42,621 bases of DNA, taken from NCBI GenBank assembly GCA_938083135.1, contig CALLKY010000087.1, forward strand, positions 1 to 42,621, written 5' to 3'. The notes beneath the pieces are model-generated. The model was not told the origin of the DNA. It saw only the letters and a list, made by a program, of their open reading frames with translations, and did not search any database. Below, one piece after another: positions 34,495-42,621 of this stretch. The DNA is from an uncultured Alphaproteobacteria bacterium. GTDB lineage: Bacteria; Pseudomonadota; Alphaproteobacteria; Bin95. The position numbers were made by a program, and so were the translations under genes. Each line of letters starts with the position of its first letter. The first letter of the stretch is position 1.

Positions 34495-35325
34495 ATGACA
34501 GATGCGCCATCCCAACCCAACGCGCCCGAAGCCGCTGCAGCGCTTGGCCGCCTGATGGAAGTCATGCGCCGGCTCCGTGATCCCATTGATGGGTGCCCCT
34601 GGGACTTAGTCCAAAGCCACGGAACCATCGCGCCCTACACCATTGAGGAAGCCTACGAGGTCGCGGACGCAATTGACCGGAACGATGACGCAGAGTTATG
34701 TGACGAGCTAGGTGACTTACTGCTTCAGGTTATCTTTCAGGCGCAAATTGCTGATGAAGCAGGGAACTTCAGATTTTCTGACATCGCCAATGCGATCACT
34801 GAGAAGATGCTACGCCGGCATCCGCACATTTTTGGCGACCCATCATCGGATGCCGCAAAGGCCGGCCCCACTGGATGGGAAGCCATCAAAGCAGCGGAGC
34901 GCGCAGCGAAGACAGGGACGGACGATCCCCCCTCCAGCGCCCTAGATGGTGTCGCGGCCACCCTTCCCGCCATCGCTCGGGCCTACAAACTACAGCGACG
35001 CGCGGGACGGATTGGCTTCGACTTTCCGGACTGGCGGGATGCGCTTGCTAAAACCCACGAAGAACTCGTCGAGGTCGTCAAAGCACAAGATGATCAAACA
35101 GCGATGGAAGAAGAGATCGGCGACCTGCTATTCGCTGCAGTGAATCTCGCCCGGAAGCTAGACATCGATCCGGACCAAGCGCTCAAATCCGCCAATGCCA
35201 AATTTGAGGCCCGGTTTCGAACAATGGAATCGGCCATCCGCAGCGCCGGCGATGATCCAGCAGACCTGACGCTTGAGGCGCAGGAAGCCGAGTGGATCAA
35301 AGCCAAATTGGCGCTGAAGCGCTGA
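34495..35325 (+). CDS. mazG: nucleoside triphosphate pyrophosphohydrolase MazG
   Basis: A 276-residue all-alpha NTP pyrophosphohydrolase that hydrolyses NTPs and dNTPs to the monophosphate plus PPi. The N-terminal MazG domain reads DGCPWD near residues 32-37, and the metal motif has TIEEAYEVADAI then CDELGDLL near 49-77. A second, more diverged MazG-type segment (EEIGDLLFAAVNLARKL) lies near 203-222. The ATG at 34495 has AAGG upstream. It ends three bases from the stop of the convergent dehydrogenase. Confidence 0.92.
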   Translation: MTDAPSQPNAPEAAAALGRLMEVMRRLRDPIDGCPWDLVQSHGTIAPYTIEEAYEVADAIDRNDDAELCDELGDLLLQVIFQAQIADEAGNFRFSDIANAITEKMLRRHPHIFGDPSSDAAKAGPTGWEAIKAAERAAKTGTDDPPSSALDGVAATLPAIARAYKLQRRAGRIGFDFPDWRDALAKTHEELVEVVKAQDDQTAMEEEIGDLLFAAVNLARKLDIDPDQALKSANAKFEARFRTMESAIRSAGDDPADLTLEAQEAEWIKAKLALKR

Positions 35326-35328
35326 TTT

Positions 35329-36195
35329 TTACTTCTGCAGCAGGTGGATGAGCGCAGATGTATCCCAGCGCCCGCCGCCATCTTGCTGCACATTCTTGTA
35401 AAGTTGGTCGACCATAGCTGTCGCTGGCAAGCGCGCGCCGTTCCGTTCAGCTTCAGCGATGCAGATGCGCAGGTCTTTCCGCATCCAATCAACAGCAAAA
35501 CCGAAATCGAACTTGCCATCGACCATCGTCGATCCGCGATTTTCCATCTGCCAGGATTGCGCCGCACCCTTCGAAATGACTTCCAGCACAGTCTCCATAT
35601 CGAGCCCGGCCTTGGAGCCAAAGTTAAGCGCCTCAGACAAAGCCTGCAGCAGCCCGGCGATGCAAATCTGGTTGACCATTTTGCAGAGCTGACCACTACC
35701 CGCTTCGCCAATCAGCGTGACTGCACGGCCGTAGCTGTCCATCAGCGACTTTGCTTTCTCAAATGGCTCAGCATCACCGCCGCACATGACCGTCAATGCA
35801 CCATTTTCAGCGCCCGCCTGGCCGCCAGAAACGGGGCCATCCAGGAACGCGATGCCAGCTTTCTCAGCGGTCTCATAAAGCTCACGAGCCAATTCTGCGG
35901 AGGCCGTAGTGTGATCGACATAAATGGCACCGACTTTCATTGCGCCGAATGCGCCATGGTCACCAGTTGCCACGGCCCGCACGTCGGGATCATCGCCGAC
36001 ACAGGCAAACACGAAGTCTGCACCTCTTGCAGCGTCCGCCGGCGTCCGTGCACTCTTGCCTTTATGCTCTTGCGCCCAGGCTTCTGCCTTCTCAAAGGTC
36101 CGGTTGTAGACCGTCACTTCATGACCAGCGGCAGCGAGGTGGCCTGCCATTGGATAGCCCATTACGCCAAGGCCCAAAAATGCAGCTTTCGCCAT
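35329..36195 (-). CDS. beta-hydroxyacid dehydrogenase (3-hydroxyisobutyrate/tartronate-semialdehyde reductase family)
   Basis: A 288-residue NAD(P)-dependent oxidoreductase. The Rossmann motif GLGVMG is at 8-13, substrate-binding DGPVSGG at 119-125, and catalytic lysine K172 in GQLCKMVNQ. It oxidises a beta-hydroxy acid or reduces a semialdehyde, but which one is unknown. AGGAGA precedes the ATG. It lies 33 bases after the inositol-phosphatase-like gene on the same strand. Confidence 0.88.
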   Translation of the reverse strand: MAKAAFLGLGVMGYPMAGHLAAAGHEVTVYNRTFEKAEAWAQEHKGKSARTPADAARGADFVFACVGDDPDVRAVATGDHGAFGAMKVGAIYVDHTTASAELARELYETAEKAGIAFLDGPVSGGQAGAENGALTVMCGGDAEPFEKAKSLMDSYGRAVTLIGEAGSGQLCKMVNQICIAGLLQALSEALNFGSKAGLDMETVLEVISKGAAQSWQMENRGSTMVDGKFDFGFAVDWMRKDLRICIAEAERNGARLPATAMVDQLYKNVQQDGGGRWDTSALIHLLQK

Positions 36196-36228
36196 GTAAT
36201 CTTCTCCTATGAGATCGTGTTTCGAAGC

Positions 36229-37050
36229 CTATACGGCTTCCGGCGTTGTGATGATGTCGTGAATCTTGTTCCAAATATCTTCGTCCGGCGCAAGCAAGCC
36301 AGGGATATCTGCGTTCGACGGCTTATAGGGCTCACCCGAAATCAGCTTGCCCACGCCGCCCGCCTCGCTGTGCATCAAAAACCCTGCCGCGTGGTCCCAC
36401 GGAAAAAGTTTGGAATAGCCGCCAAAGTGCGACAGGCCTGCCAAGCGCGACATATGCTCATGGCCAACACAGCGGGCGTTAAAAATGCCCCCCATCTTGC
36501 CGCGCCCCCTGGCCCAAGTGGCTTGAAAGCCTGTGGACCGCCGGAACATGCGCCCGTAGATTGATCCGTTCATCAAACGGCCTTCGGAAGGTGTGTGGAC
36601 ACTAAGCCGTCGCCCGCCAAACCATGCCCCGCCGCCAAGCGAGCCAACAAACGTGCGGTCGCTATACGGATCATGAATCCAGCCCGCCAAGACCTCATCC
36701 TTACGCACGAGCGCCAAAATGACGGCAGAAAGCGGGTACCCAGCGGCAAAGTTTCCCGTGCCGTCAATCGGGTCAATCACCCAGGAAAGGTGATCATCTG
36801 CCAGCCCAGCGATGGACGCCCGGCCCTCACTGACCGCTTCCTCGCCGACAATCTGTGCGTCGGGCGTCAGGTCCTGCAAAGCCGCACCTAAGCGACGTTC
36901 AACCGCCAGATCGGCGGAGGTTACGAAATCGCCCGCAGACTTTTCAGTCACCTCTGCGCGCGAAAGCACACCGAGCTTCGCCTTCACTTCTTCAGCAGCG
37001 ATTTCAGCAATGATCGCCGTGATCGCATCAAAATCGATATCAGGCGTCAT
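36229..37050 (-). CDS. inositol monophosphatase family protein (SuhB/CysQ-like)
   Basis: A 273-residue Mg2+-dependent phosphatase. The metal ligands are E70 (GEEA), D93 and D96 (DPIDGTGNF), and D219 (WDHAAG). Substrates in the family include myo-inositol phosphate, histidinol phosphate and PAP, so none can be chosen here; a histidinol-phosphate role is worth testing because hisI is in the same region. The ATG overlaps the hflX TGA by four bases. Confidence 0.82.
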   Translation of the reverse strand: MTPDIDFDAITAIIAEIAAEEVKAKLGVLSRAEVTEKSAGDFVTSADLAVERRLGAALQDLTPDAQIVGEEAVSEGRASIAGLADDHLSWVIDPIDGTGNFAAGYPLSAVILALVRKDEVLAGWIHDPYSDRTFVGSLGGGAWFGGRRLSVHTPSEGRLMNGSIYGRMFRRSTGFQATWARGRGKMGGIFNARCVGHEHMSRLAGLSHFGGYSKLFPWDHAAGFLMHSEAGGVGKLISGEPYKPSNADIPGLLAPDEDIWNKIHDIITTPEAV

Positions 37051-38357
37051 GATGCAGCGCTCGCTTCTTGCACGATGGCGACGCCAGACCAGCGCTTCAT
37101 AAACCGGTCAACCTCACTTTGCGGCATAGAAGCTTCGACGATCATGTTTTCATCCCGAACTTCCGTGTCGATCTGAAAGCTGACCCGATGCAGCCATGCC
37201 AGTGCTTCCCCTGCTGCACAGGGCAGACGCAGAACAATACGGACTGACCCGGCGGAAAGCGCTTCATCGACTGCAATTAAAAGCGCCGGCAACCCCTCCC
37301 CCGTTTCGGCGGAAACCATCAGCGCGTCTGGCTGCTGCATTAAGCGCGCGCGTTCATCAGCAGTAGCAGCATCAGCCTTATTATAGACGTCCAGAATAAC
37401 GCGGCTTTCGGCATCAACGCCTAAATCGGCTAGCACGGTTCTGACATCGCTGGCTTGCTCGAACCGTTCTTCATTCGCGAGATCATGGACATGCAAAATG
37501 ACGTCCGCAGCGGATACTTCTTCCAGCGTCGCGCGAAAAGCCTCGACCAGCTCCGTCGGGAGTTCGGCGATAAAACCAACGGTATCTGAAAATATTGACG
37601 TTCGGCCAGACGGCATTTCAACGCCGCGCATGGTTGGATCCAACGTGGCGAAAAGCTGATCGGCGGAGAGTACGCCCGCACCCGTCAACTTATTGAACAG
37701 CGTGGACTTGCCGACATTCGTATAGCCAACCAACGCAACCGTTGGCGTGTCATTGCGCTTACGGCCGCTGCGATGCTGCGCACGCGTCCGGCGAACATCA
37801 TCCAACTGCCGCTTGATCCGTCCGATTTGGTCGTCGATTGAACGACGGTCAAGCTCCAACTGACGTTCGCCCGGGCCACCCATAAACCCAGCACCACCGC
37901 GCTGCCGCTCCAAATGCGTCCATGATCGAACAAGTCGTGTGCGTTGATAGCTGAGCGCTGCAAGACTGACCTGAAGCACGCCTTCCCGGGTCCGCGCGCG
38001 CGCACCAAACACTTCAAGGATCAAGCCGGTCCGGTCGAGGATCTTGACGCCGACATCGCGTTCAAGATTGCGCTGCTGAACCGGTGAAAGTTGGCCATCA
38101 ATGATCAGCAGACTTGCGTGGAGGTTCTTCGCCTCCTCCGTTGCTTCCTCAATGACGCCAGCGCCAAACAGTGTCGCCGCCTTCGGTTTCGTCACGCGCA
38201 CTTCGCGGGAATAAACAACGTCCAGGCCAATGCCGCTCGCGAGACTGATAGCTTCTTCCAGAGAGGCGGCAGTTTCCGGCCTTGGCCCCATTCGCGGCAG
38301 TTCAGGCCTTAGGATGATGGCGCGTGTTGGGCCATCATCATGTTCACCGTCGCCCAA
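37047..38357 (-). CDS. hflX: ribosome-associated GTPase HflX
   Basis: A 436-residue GTPase. The N-terminal ligand-binding/GAF-like domain includes TLFGAGVIEEA near residues 62-72 and QQRNLERDV near 94-102. The G domain has P-loop GYTNVGKST (211-219), DTVGF near 259-263 and NKAD near 328-331. It acts on stalled or heat-damaged 70S ribosomes. The start is TTG at 38357, with GAGG at 38368-38371 inside hfq. It follows hfq by two bases, the canonical hfq-hflX arrangement. Confidence 0.95.
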   Translation of the reverse strand: MGDGEHDDGPTRAIILRPELPRMGPRPETAASLEEAISLASGIGLDVVYSREVRVTKPKAATLFGAGVIEEATEEAKNLHASLLIIDGQLSPVQQRNLERDVGVKILDRTGLILEVFGARARTREGVLQVSLAALSYQRTRLVRSWTHLERQRGGAGFMGGPGERQLELDRRSIDDQIGRIKRQLDDVRRTRAQHRSGRKRNDTPTVALVGYTNVGKSTLFNKLTGAGVLSADQLFATLDPTMRGVEMPSGRTSIFSDTVGFIAELPTELVEAFRATLEEVSAADVILHVHDLANEERFEQASDVRTVLADLGVDAESRVILDVYNKADAATADERARLMQQPDALMVSAETGEGLPALLIAVDEALSAGSVRIVLRLPCAAGEALAWLHRVSFQIDTEVRDENMIVEASMPQSEVDRFMKRWSGVAIVQEASAAS

Positions 38358-38359
38358 CG

Positions 38360-38617
38360 CTATTCGGCCTCATCTTCTGGTTCGCCGGTTGCATCCTGCA
38401 GATTAACAGGGCTTGAAGGCATAACCGTCGAAATAGCGTGCTTATACACCAGCTGTGAATGCCCATCACGGCGAAGTAGCATGCAGAAGTTATCAAAAGA
38501 CGTGATAACCCCTTGAAGCTTAACGCCATTGATCAAAAACACTGTCACAGGAAGCTTCTGCTTCCGGACATAGTTCAGAAAAACATCTTGGAGGTTTTGA
38601 GACTTCGCGCCGCTCAT
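38360..38617 (-). CDS. hfq: RNA chaperone Hfq
   Basis: An 85-residue Sm-like hexameric RNA chaperone for small RNA-mRNA pairing. The Sm1 motif (QNLQDVFLN to NGVKLQG) and Sm2 motif YKHAIS at 58-63 are clear. The C terminus is short and acidic, as in Alphaproteobacteria. The start ATG is at 38617; the in-frame extension to 38677 lacks similarity. No strong ribosome site is seen. hflX begins two bases after the stop. Confidence 0.95.
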   Translation of the reverse strand: MSGAKSQNLQDVFLNYVRKQKLPVTVFLINGVKLQGVITSFDNFCMLLRRDGHSQLVYKHAISTVMPSSPVNLQDATGEPEDEAE

Positions 38618-38745
38618 GCTGGCAATCCACATGCAATGGGTCTTTTGACGAAGCTGACCACATGTCGCTCGCCGCAACCGCTTATTGTTGAAGTTCTAAT
38701 GTGCACCCCGTACCTGCATTCTACAAGTGCCTCTGCCATTTGCGC

Positions 38746-39603
38746 TCAATCTGCGGCGCTCAGCGTGTGGTCATTGTAGAGGTCAAACATGCGCTGCGTG
38801 ACGGGTCCAACGGTGCCATTGCCAATCGTAGTACCGTCAACCGACGTGATCGGTTTGACAAACGACGTCGCACTGGTGATGAACATCTCCCTGGCACCAA
38901 GCATGAAGTTGCGATCAAACCGGTCCTCGTTGACCTGAATTTGCGCGCCCGCCGCCAGCTTCTTCACTGCTGCCCGCGTGACGCCGCCCAGAATTTCTGG
39001 CCCGAGCGGGTGCGTATGCAGTGCCCCCGCCTCATCGACAATCCATACGTTGGAAGACCCGCCTTCCCGCACAACTCCGTCATCGGCTATGAAAATTGCT
39101 TCAGCCGCTCCGGCTTCTTTGGCCTTCTGTTTGGCAAGAATATTGGCGAGTAATCCGACGGATTTAATATCGCAGCGCGCCCAACGCTCATCCCGCAACG
39201 TGATGGCGCTTTGGCCAGCAGGCTTATGGCCAGCCGCAGGCCAACTGCGCGCCCGAGCTGAACAAACCAGCGCCGCTTTCACTGGACCTGGGAAAAAGTG
39301 ATCCCGTGGCGCAACGCCCCGTGTCGCCTGCGCATAGACAAAACCTTCGCGAATGCGGTTTCGCCGGATGAGCTCATTCAACACCACCCGAAGTGGTGCC
39401 TCAACCATGGGCGGCTGGATATCCAACTCACCAAGTGAGCGCCCCAGCCGTGCCAAATGCGGCGCTGCATCGACCATTTTGCCGCTGCGCACCAGCACTA
39501 CTTCATAAACACCATCAGAAAACTGATAGCCCCTGTCCTCAAAATGGACCAGAGCTTCTGCATGGGGCCTATAAGCCCCATTTACATATACGACACGGCC
39601 CAT
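38746..39603 (-). CDS. dat: D-amino acid aminotransferase (class IV)
   Basis: A 285-residue PLP fold-type IV transaminase that interconverts D-amino acids and 2-oxo acids, supplying D-Glu or D-Ala. The PLP lysine is K147 (CDIKSVG). The N-terminal FEDRGYQFSDGVYE matches the D-amino acid rather than branched-chain transaminases, although ADC lyase is a homologue. AGGGGG precedes the ATG at 39603. It follows trkA by 19 bases and precedes hfq after 128 bases, a standard alphaproteobacterial order. Confidence 0.9.
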   Translation of the reverse strand: MGRVVYVNGAYRPHAEALVHFEDRGYQFSDGVYEVVLVRSGKMVDAAPHLARLGRSLGELDIQPPMVEAPLRVVLNELIRRNRIREGFVYAQATRGVAPRDHFFPGPVKAALVCSARARSWPAAGHKPAGQSAITLRDERWARCDIKSVGLLANILAKQKAKEAGAAEAIFIADDGVVREGGSSNVWIVDEAGALHTHPLGPEILGGVTRAAVKKLAAGAQIQVNEDRFDRNFMLGAREMFITSATSFVKPITSVDGTTIGNGTVGPVTQRMFDLYNDHTLSAAD

Positions 39604-39622
39604 TGTGGCCCCCTGTTTGCGC

Positions 39623-40993
39623 CTAGAAGAATTCAAAGCGGACTTCGAACAACCGCTCGACCCGCCGCACGACCGATTCCTCGGTGAAGATAACAACCCG
39701 GTCGCCCTCATGAATACGCGTATCCGGCTTCGGCATAACGACTTCATCATTGTGCATAATGGCACCAACAATGGCACCTTCTGGCAATGGCAGCTCACCG
39801 ACCTTTTTGTTCACGATGGCGCTGGTCGCCAAGGCATCAACCTCGAGCACTTCGCCAAATCCGTCACCGATAGAATGCACTTCACGCACGCGTCCCCGCC
39901 TAACGTGACGAAGGATGGTGCTGATCGTGATTTCGCGCGGGTTCACAACGACGTCGATGTCCAACGGATTCACCAGTGCAGAGAACGACGCCCGGTTAAT
40001 CAGTGAAATCGTGCGTCCGGCACCTGCGCGTTTGGCCATAAGGGAGGCCAGAATATTGGTCTGATCATTGTTGGTAACTGCAATAACCGCATCCGCATCA
40101 TGAACGCCGGCTTCTTGCAGGATCTCTGGTTCCAAGGCATCGCCGTTAATGACGATAGAGCCCTGCATATATTGCGCCGCAGACTCGGCCTGGGCCTTAT
40201 CCATTTCAATAATACGAACGCTGACATTGCCGCTATCCAGCGCATCGGCCATCATCATGCCGATATTGCCGCCGCCGATCACCACGACCCTTCGCGCCTG
40301 CTGCTCTTGATGGCCAAACGCAGCCATAGCGCGGTCCATGTGTTCAGCCGCAACAATGAAATACACCCGGTCCATCGGGAAAATCTGATCATCTGGATCC
40401 GGGATGAAGTGTCGGTCTTCGCGGTGCACACCAATGACCGTGATCTGCAAATCCGGGAAGAGCGCCGTTAACTGGCGCAATGGCGTATTGATTACCGGGC
40501 AATTATCAGCGATCCGAACACCGATCAGGCGGGCTTTGGAATCCATCAGCGGAATGAGTTCAAATGCACCTGGTGCCGTTACCCGACGGACAACAGCACG
40601 TGCCACCTCAGCCTCAGGCGAAATTATCACGTCGATCGGCATGTGGTCGCGCGAGAACATGGCGCGCCAATTCTCGGACATATAGCCCTTGGTGCGAATG
40701 CGCGCGATCTTCTTCGGCACGTTAAAAAGCGAATGTGCGACCTGGCAGGCAACCATGTTCACTTCATCGGACGCTGTAGCGGCGATGAGCATATCGGCCT
40801 CATCAGCGCCAGCTTGTTGCAGAATATCAGGATCAGACGCATGACCTGTGATCGCCTGCACATCCAAGGAATCCCCGAGTTGCTGGGCCAGGGCCGCAGA
40901 CTGATCAACCACCACAACGTCGATGTTTTCGAGCGCCAACTGCCTGGCAATACTGACGCCAACCTGACCTGCGCCACAGACAACTACTCTCAT
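39623..40993 (-). CDS. trkA: Trk potassium uptake regulatory protein TrkA
   Basis: A 456-residue peripheral membrane regulator of Trk-type K+ uptake. Two RCK/TrkA-N domains, each with a Rossmann motif (GAGQVG near 7-12; GGGNIG near 240-245), are followed by C-terminal TrkA-C segments (near 140-230 and 370-456). They bind NAD(H) and gate the TrkH channel, which is not in this window. The ATG overlaps the ntrX stop by four bases. Confidence 0.94.
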   Translation of the reverse strand: MRVVVCGAGQVGVSIARQLALENIDVVVVDQSAALAQQLGDSLDVQAITGHASDPDILQQAGADEADMLIAATASDEVNMVACQVAHSLFNVPKKIARIRTKGYMSENWRAMFSRDHMPIDVIISPEAEVARAVVRRVTAPGAFELIPLMDSKARLIGVRIADNCPVINTPLRQLTALFPDLQITVIGVHREDRHFIPDPDDQIFPMDRVYFIVAAEHMDRAMAAFGHQEQQARRVVVIGGGNIGMMMADALDSGNVSVRIIEMDKAQAESAAQYMQGSIVINGDALEPEILQEAGVHDADAVIAVTNNDQTNILASLMAKRAGAGRTISLINRASFSALVNPLDIDVVVNPREITISTILRHVRRGRVREVHSIGDGFGEVLEVDALATSAIVNKKVGELPLPEGAIVGAIMHNDEVVMPKPDTRIHEGDRVVIFTEESVVRRVERLFEVRFEFF

Positions 40994-42396
40994 GCTCCGT
41001 CCTCATCGGAATCCGCCGCAGCACCCTCGCCACCGGGGCCGATATTGAGCGCACGCATTTTACGATGTAGCGCTGACCGCTCCATCCCAACGCTTTTCGC
41101 AGTTTTGGAGACATTGCCGCCAAACCGGGCGATCTGGGCGGACAGGTAATTCCGTTCAAACACCTCGCGCGCTTCTTTCAACGGCAATTCCATGACCTCC
41201 GTCCGGCGTTCGGACAACAGTGAGGCAGGATCTTCTTTCAGGATATCTGGCGGCAAAGCTTGCATCCCGATCTCCTCATCAACCGCACCTGGGGCCATAA
41301 TAAGCAACCATTCCACAACATTCCGTAATTGCCGAACATTGCCTGGCCAAGCATGAGCCTGCAGCGCGGCCATTGCGTTGCTAGAAAGGATACGGCGCGG
41401 CTGGCCAGAGGCTGCAGCGCGCTCAATAAAGTAATCAATGAGGATTGGGATATCATCGACCCGGTCCGCGAGCGCTGGCGCTTCGACAGGCACAACGTTC
41501 AGCCGGAAGTACAGGTCTTCCCGGAAGCTCCCCTCCCGCACTGCGGCCTGCAGATCACGGGATGTGGACACAAGCACTCTGACGTCAACAGATATCTGAT
41601 TGGCAGAACTGACAGGCGTGAACGTCTGTTCCTGGATGACCCGAAGCATCTTCGCCTGGGTTTCCAATGGCATATCCGCCACTTCATCCAATAACACTGA
41701 CCCGCCATCTGCATTCTGCAGTAAGCCGGGGGTTATAATGCCGCCGGCTGTTTCTTCGCCGAAGAGAGCCGCTTCCATCGTCTCCGGCCGAATACTGGCG
41801 CAATTTACTGCGATAAAAGGCGCATCAGCTCTATCGGACTGTGAGTGGATGTTACGCGCAATGACCTCTTTGCCTGCACCACTGGGCCCGGTGATCAAAA
41901 CACGGCTGTTGACCTTAGCAAGTCGCGCGATCTGCCCCCGCAACGCCGCCACTTGCTGGGACTGCCCGATTAGCGACCAATCCCGGTGCGTTTGTGCCTT
42001 CAACGCCGCGTTTTCCTGACGAAGCCGACCTGCTTCCAGTGCACGACTGACAGAAATGATCATCCGGTCCGCGTTAAATGGCTTCTCGATAAAGTCATAA
42101 GCACCGTCTTGGATGGCATTCACTGCGGTTTCAATGTCTGAATGCCCACTCATCATCAGCACGACCGTATCCGGGCGCTCCTTCTGGATTGCCGTCAGAA
42201 CTTCAAGGCCGTCCAGCAGGCTGCCCTCAAGCCAAACATCCAGGACAACGACCGGCGGACTTTGGTCGATAACCTGCCTCAGCGCTTCATCAGAGCCGCC
42301 AGCAGTCGCAATCACCCAGCCTTCATCTTCCAGCAGACCAGACAAAGTCAGCCGGATGTCAGCCTCATCATCGACGACCAGTACATCGACCGCCAT
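40990..42396 (-). CDS. ntrX: NtrX-type response regulator (AAA+/Fis), without the GAFTGA loop
   Basis: A 468-residue NtrC-family regulator. The receiver has phospho-site D53 (VLDVWL), the AAA+ domain has Walker A GPSGAGKE at 170-177, Walker B LLDE near 235-238 and arginine-finger region FREDLYFR near 291-298. A Fis-type HTH lies near 428-450. Where sigma-54 activators have GAFTGA, this protein reads EETAGG near 214-219, so it may not activate sigma-54 in the usual way. The cognate ntrY is not visible. It overlaps trkA by four bases. AGGAG lies nine bases before the ATG. Confidence 0.92.
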   Translation of the reverse strand: MAVDVLVVDDEADIRLTLSGLLEDEGWVIATAGGSDEALRQVIDQSPPVVVLDVWLEGSLLDGLEVLTAIQKERPDTVVLMMSGHSDIETAVNAIQDGAYDFIEKPFNADRMIISVSRALEAGRLRQENAALKAQTHRDWSLIGQSQQVAALRGQIARLAKVNSRVLITGPSGAGKEVIARNIHSQSDRADAPFIAVNCASIRPETMEAALFGEETAGGIITPGLLQNADGGSVLLDEVADMPLETQAKMLRVIQEQTFTPVSSANQISVDVRVLVSTSRDLQAAVREGSFREDLYFRLNVVPVEAPALADRVDDIPILIDYFIERAAASGQPRRILSSNAMAALQAHAWPGNVRQLRNVVEWLLIMAPGAVDEEIGMQALPPDILKEDPASLLSERRTEVMELPLKEAREVFERNYLSAQIARFGGNVSKTAKSVGMERSALHRKMRALNIGPGGEGAAADSDEDGA

Positions 42397-42441
42397 GGGT
42401 TTGCTCTCCTAGGGTCAGGCCCCATAAAATTGATCCGTTTC

Positions 42442-42541
42442 GTCCATCATAGGACGTCCGCGCGGCGCTGTGCTAGGCGCAGCGCAGGCTGGATGCCTTC
42501 TCAAGCCTAGTATAGCGTCGCGCGGACGTCCTATGTTGGAC
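42442..42541. repeat. long inverted repeat (36-bp stem) upstream of ntrX
   Basis: Arm 42442-42477 pairs with 42506-42541 around a 28-base loop. The 36 positions have one plain mismatch (42447/42536) and three at 42465, 42470 and 42472. All three are G opposite T on the plus strand, so they would pair as G.U in a plus-strand RNA. The loop also holds a smaller AGGC/GCCT hairpin. It lies between ntrX and the expected position of ntrY. It resembles a REP- or MITE-like palindromic unit, or a structured RNA. I saw no second copy in the window. Confidence 0.55.
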
Positions 42542-42589
42542 CCGAAGGGCGCGTCTCCGCTGCACGCCGGCCGCGTCGCAAAGCCTTAA

Positions 42590-42604
42590 AAGGGCCCCAC
42601 CCTT
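42590..42604 (-). terminator. weak hairpin near the right edge
   Basis: AAGGG and CCCTT form a 5-bp stem, followed on the minus strand by TT. It could end a gene lying beyond the right edge, but the evidence is slight. Confidence 0.2.
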
Positions 42605-42621
42605 CCTGCGCCTTTGCTCCT

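Noticed and set aside
35344-36564. Long plus-strand open frame of 406 codons opposite the dehydrogenase and phosphatase genes
   Set aside because: It is antisense to two well-supported genes and has no recognisable domain; it follows from codon bias.
42397-42621. Possible ntrY 3' end upstream of ntrX
   Set aside because: I found no reading frame in this edge region with histidine-kinase features; ntrY, if present, is beyond the window.
1-42621. CRISPR array, prophage or insertion sequence
   Set aside because: No regularly spaced repeats, transposase or phage genes were seen. The right-end inverted repeat is a single unit.

Overview
The window reads as one contiguous piece of an alphaproteobacterial chromosome with moderate-to-high GC. 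Three gene neighbourhoods point there: a divK-pleD pair, an ntrX-trkA-dat-hfq-hflX series, and a NifU-like/sufE pair divergent from hisI. About 43 protein genes and one tRNA are packed tightly, often with 1-8 bp overlaps. I see no insertion sequence, prophage or CRISPR array. Species cannot be fixed from the sequence; a free-living, respiratory, catabolically versatile bacterium (Rhodospirillales-like) is an inference.

Layout. 1-2 kb: the tail of an unidentified gene, heme A synthase (ctaA) and an AlkA-type DNA glycosylase. 2-7.2 kb: a same-strand block holding a 3-His cupin resembling cysteine dioxygenase, a TauD-like dioxygenase, a membrane protein with two His-x13-His pairs (a probable di-heme b subunit), and a 974-residue protein in which a four-cluster ferredoxin subunit is fused to a molybdopterin catalytic subunit. 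I propose a cytoplasmic, membrane-attached molybdoenzyme working on a sulfur compound, with sulfite as the best guess. 7.2-14.7 kb: an SDR, a HAD nucleotidase, an acetylpolyamine amidohydrolase-like HDAC, an acyl-CoA dehydrogenase, an SMP-30 lactonase, an RraA-like protein, a TIGR03084/DinB-like protein and an enolase-superfamily acid-sugar dehydratase.

14.7-25.3 kb: a five-gene minus-strand operon (SDR, class-III aminotransferase, MFS transporter, DUF4387, AtuA/DUF1446) lies divergent from hyuA-hyuB (hydantoinase/oxoprolinase). A flavin monooxygenase and a VOC protein follow. Together this looks like a catabolic island for an unknown nitrogen- or carboxylate-containing substrate, and it carries no local regulator. 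25.4-27.4 kb: pleD and divK (cell-cycle and c-di-GMP control) and a tRNA-Glu(CTC).

27.5-33.2 kb: a minus-strand run of sufE, a NifU-like scaffold, a dihydroorotase-like enzyme, an ACMSD-like amidohydrolase, an ArgE-like M20 deacylase, pcaH and pcaG. The last five suggest a route that opens or deacylates an amide and then cleaves a catechol-type ring. 33.3-35.3 kb: hisI, a small secreted four-Cys protein and mazG. 35.3-42.4 kb: a conserved housekeeping run, ntrX, trkA, dat, hfq, hflX, a SuhB-like phosphatase and a beta-hydroxyacid dehydrogenase. The right end carries a long, nearly perfect inverted repeat upstream of ntrX.

The observations most worth a second look are the single-chain Fe-S/Mo enzyme with its di-heme anchor and sulfur-dioxygenase neighbours, the AtuA-DUF4387/hyuAB island, the amidohydrolase-pcaHG operon, and the 36-bp hairpin repeat whose three mismatches are all G.U-compatible on one strand.
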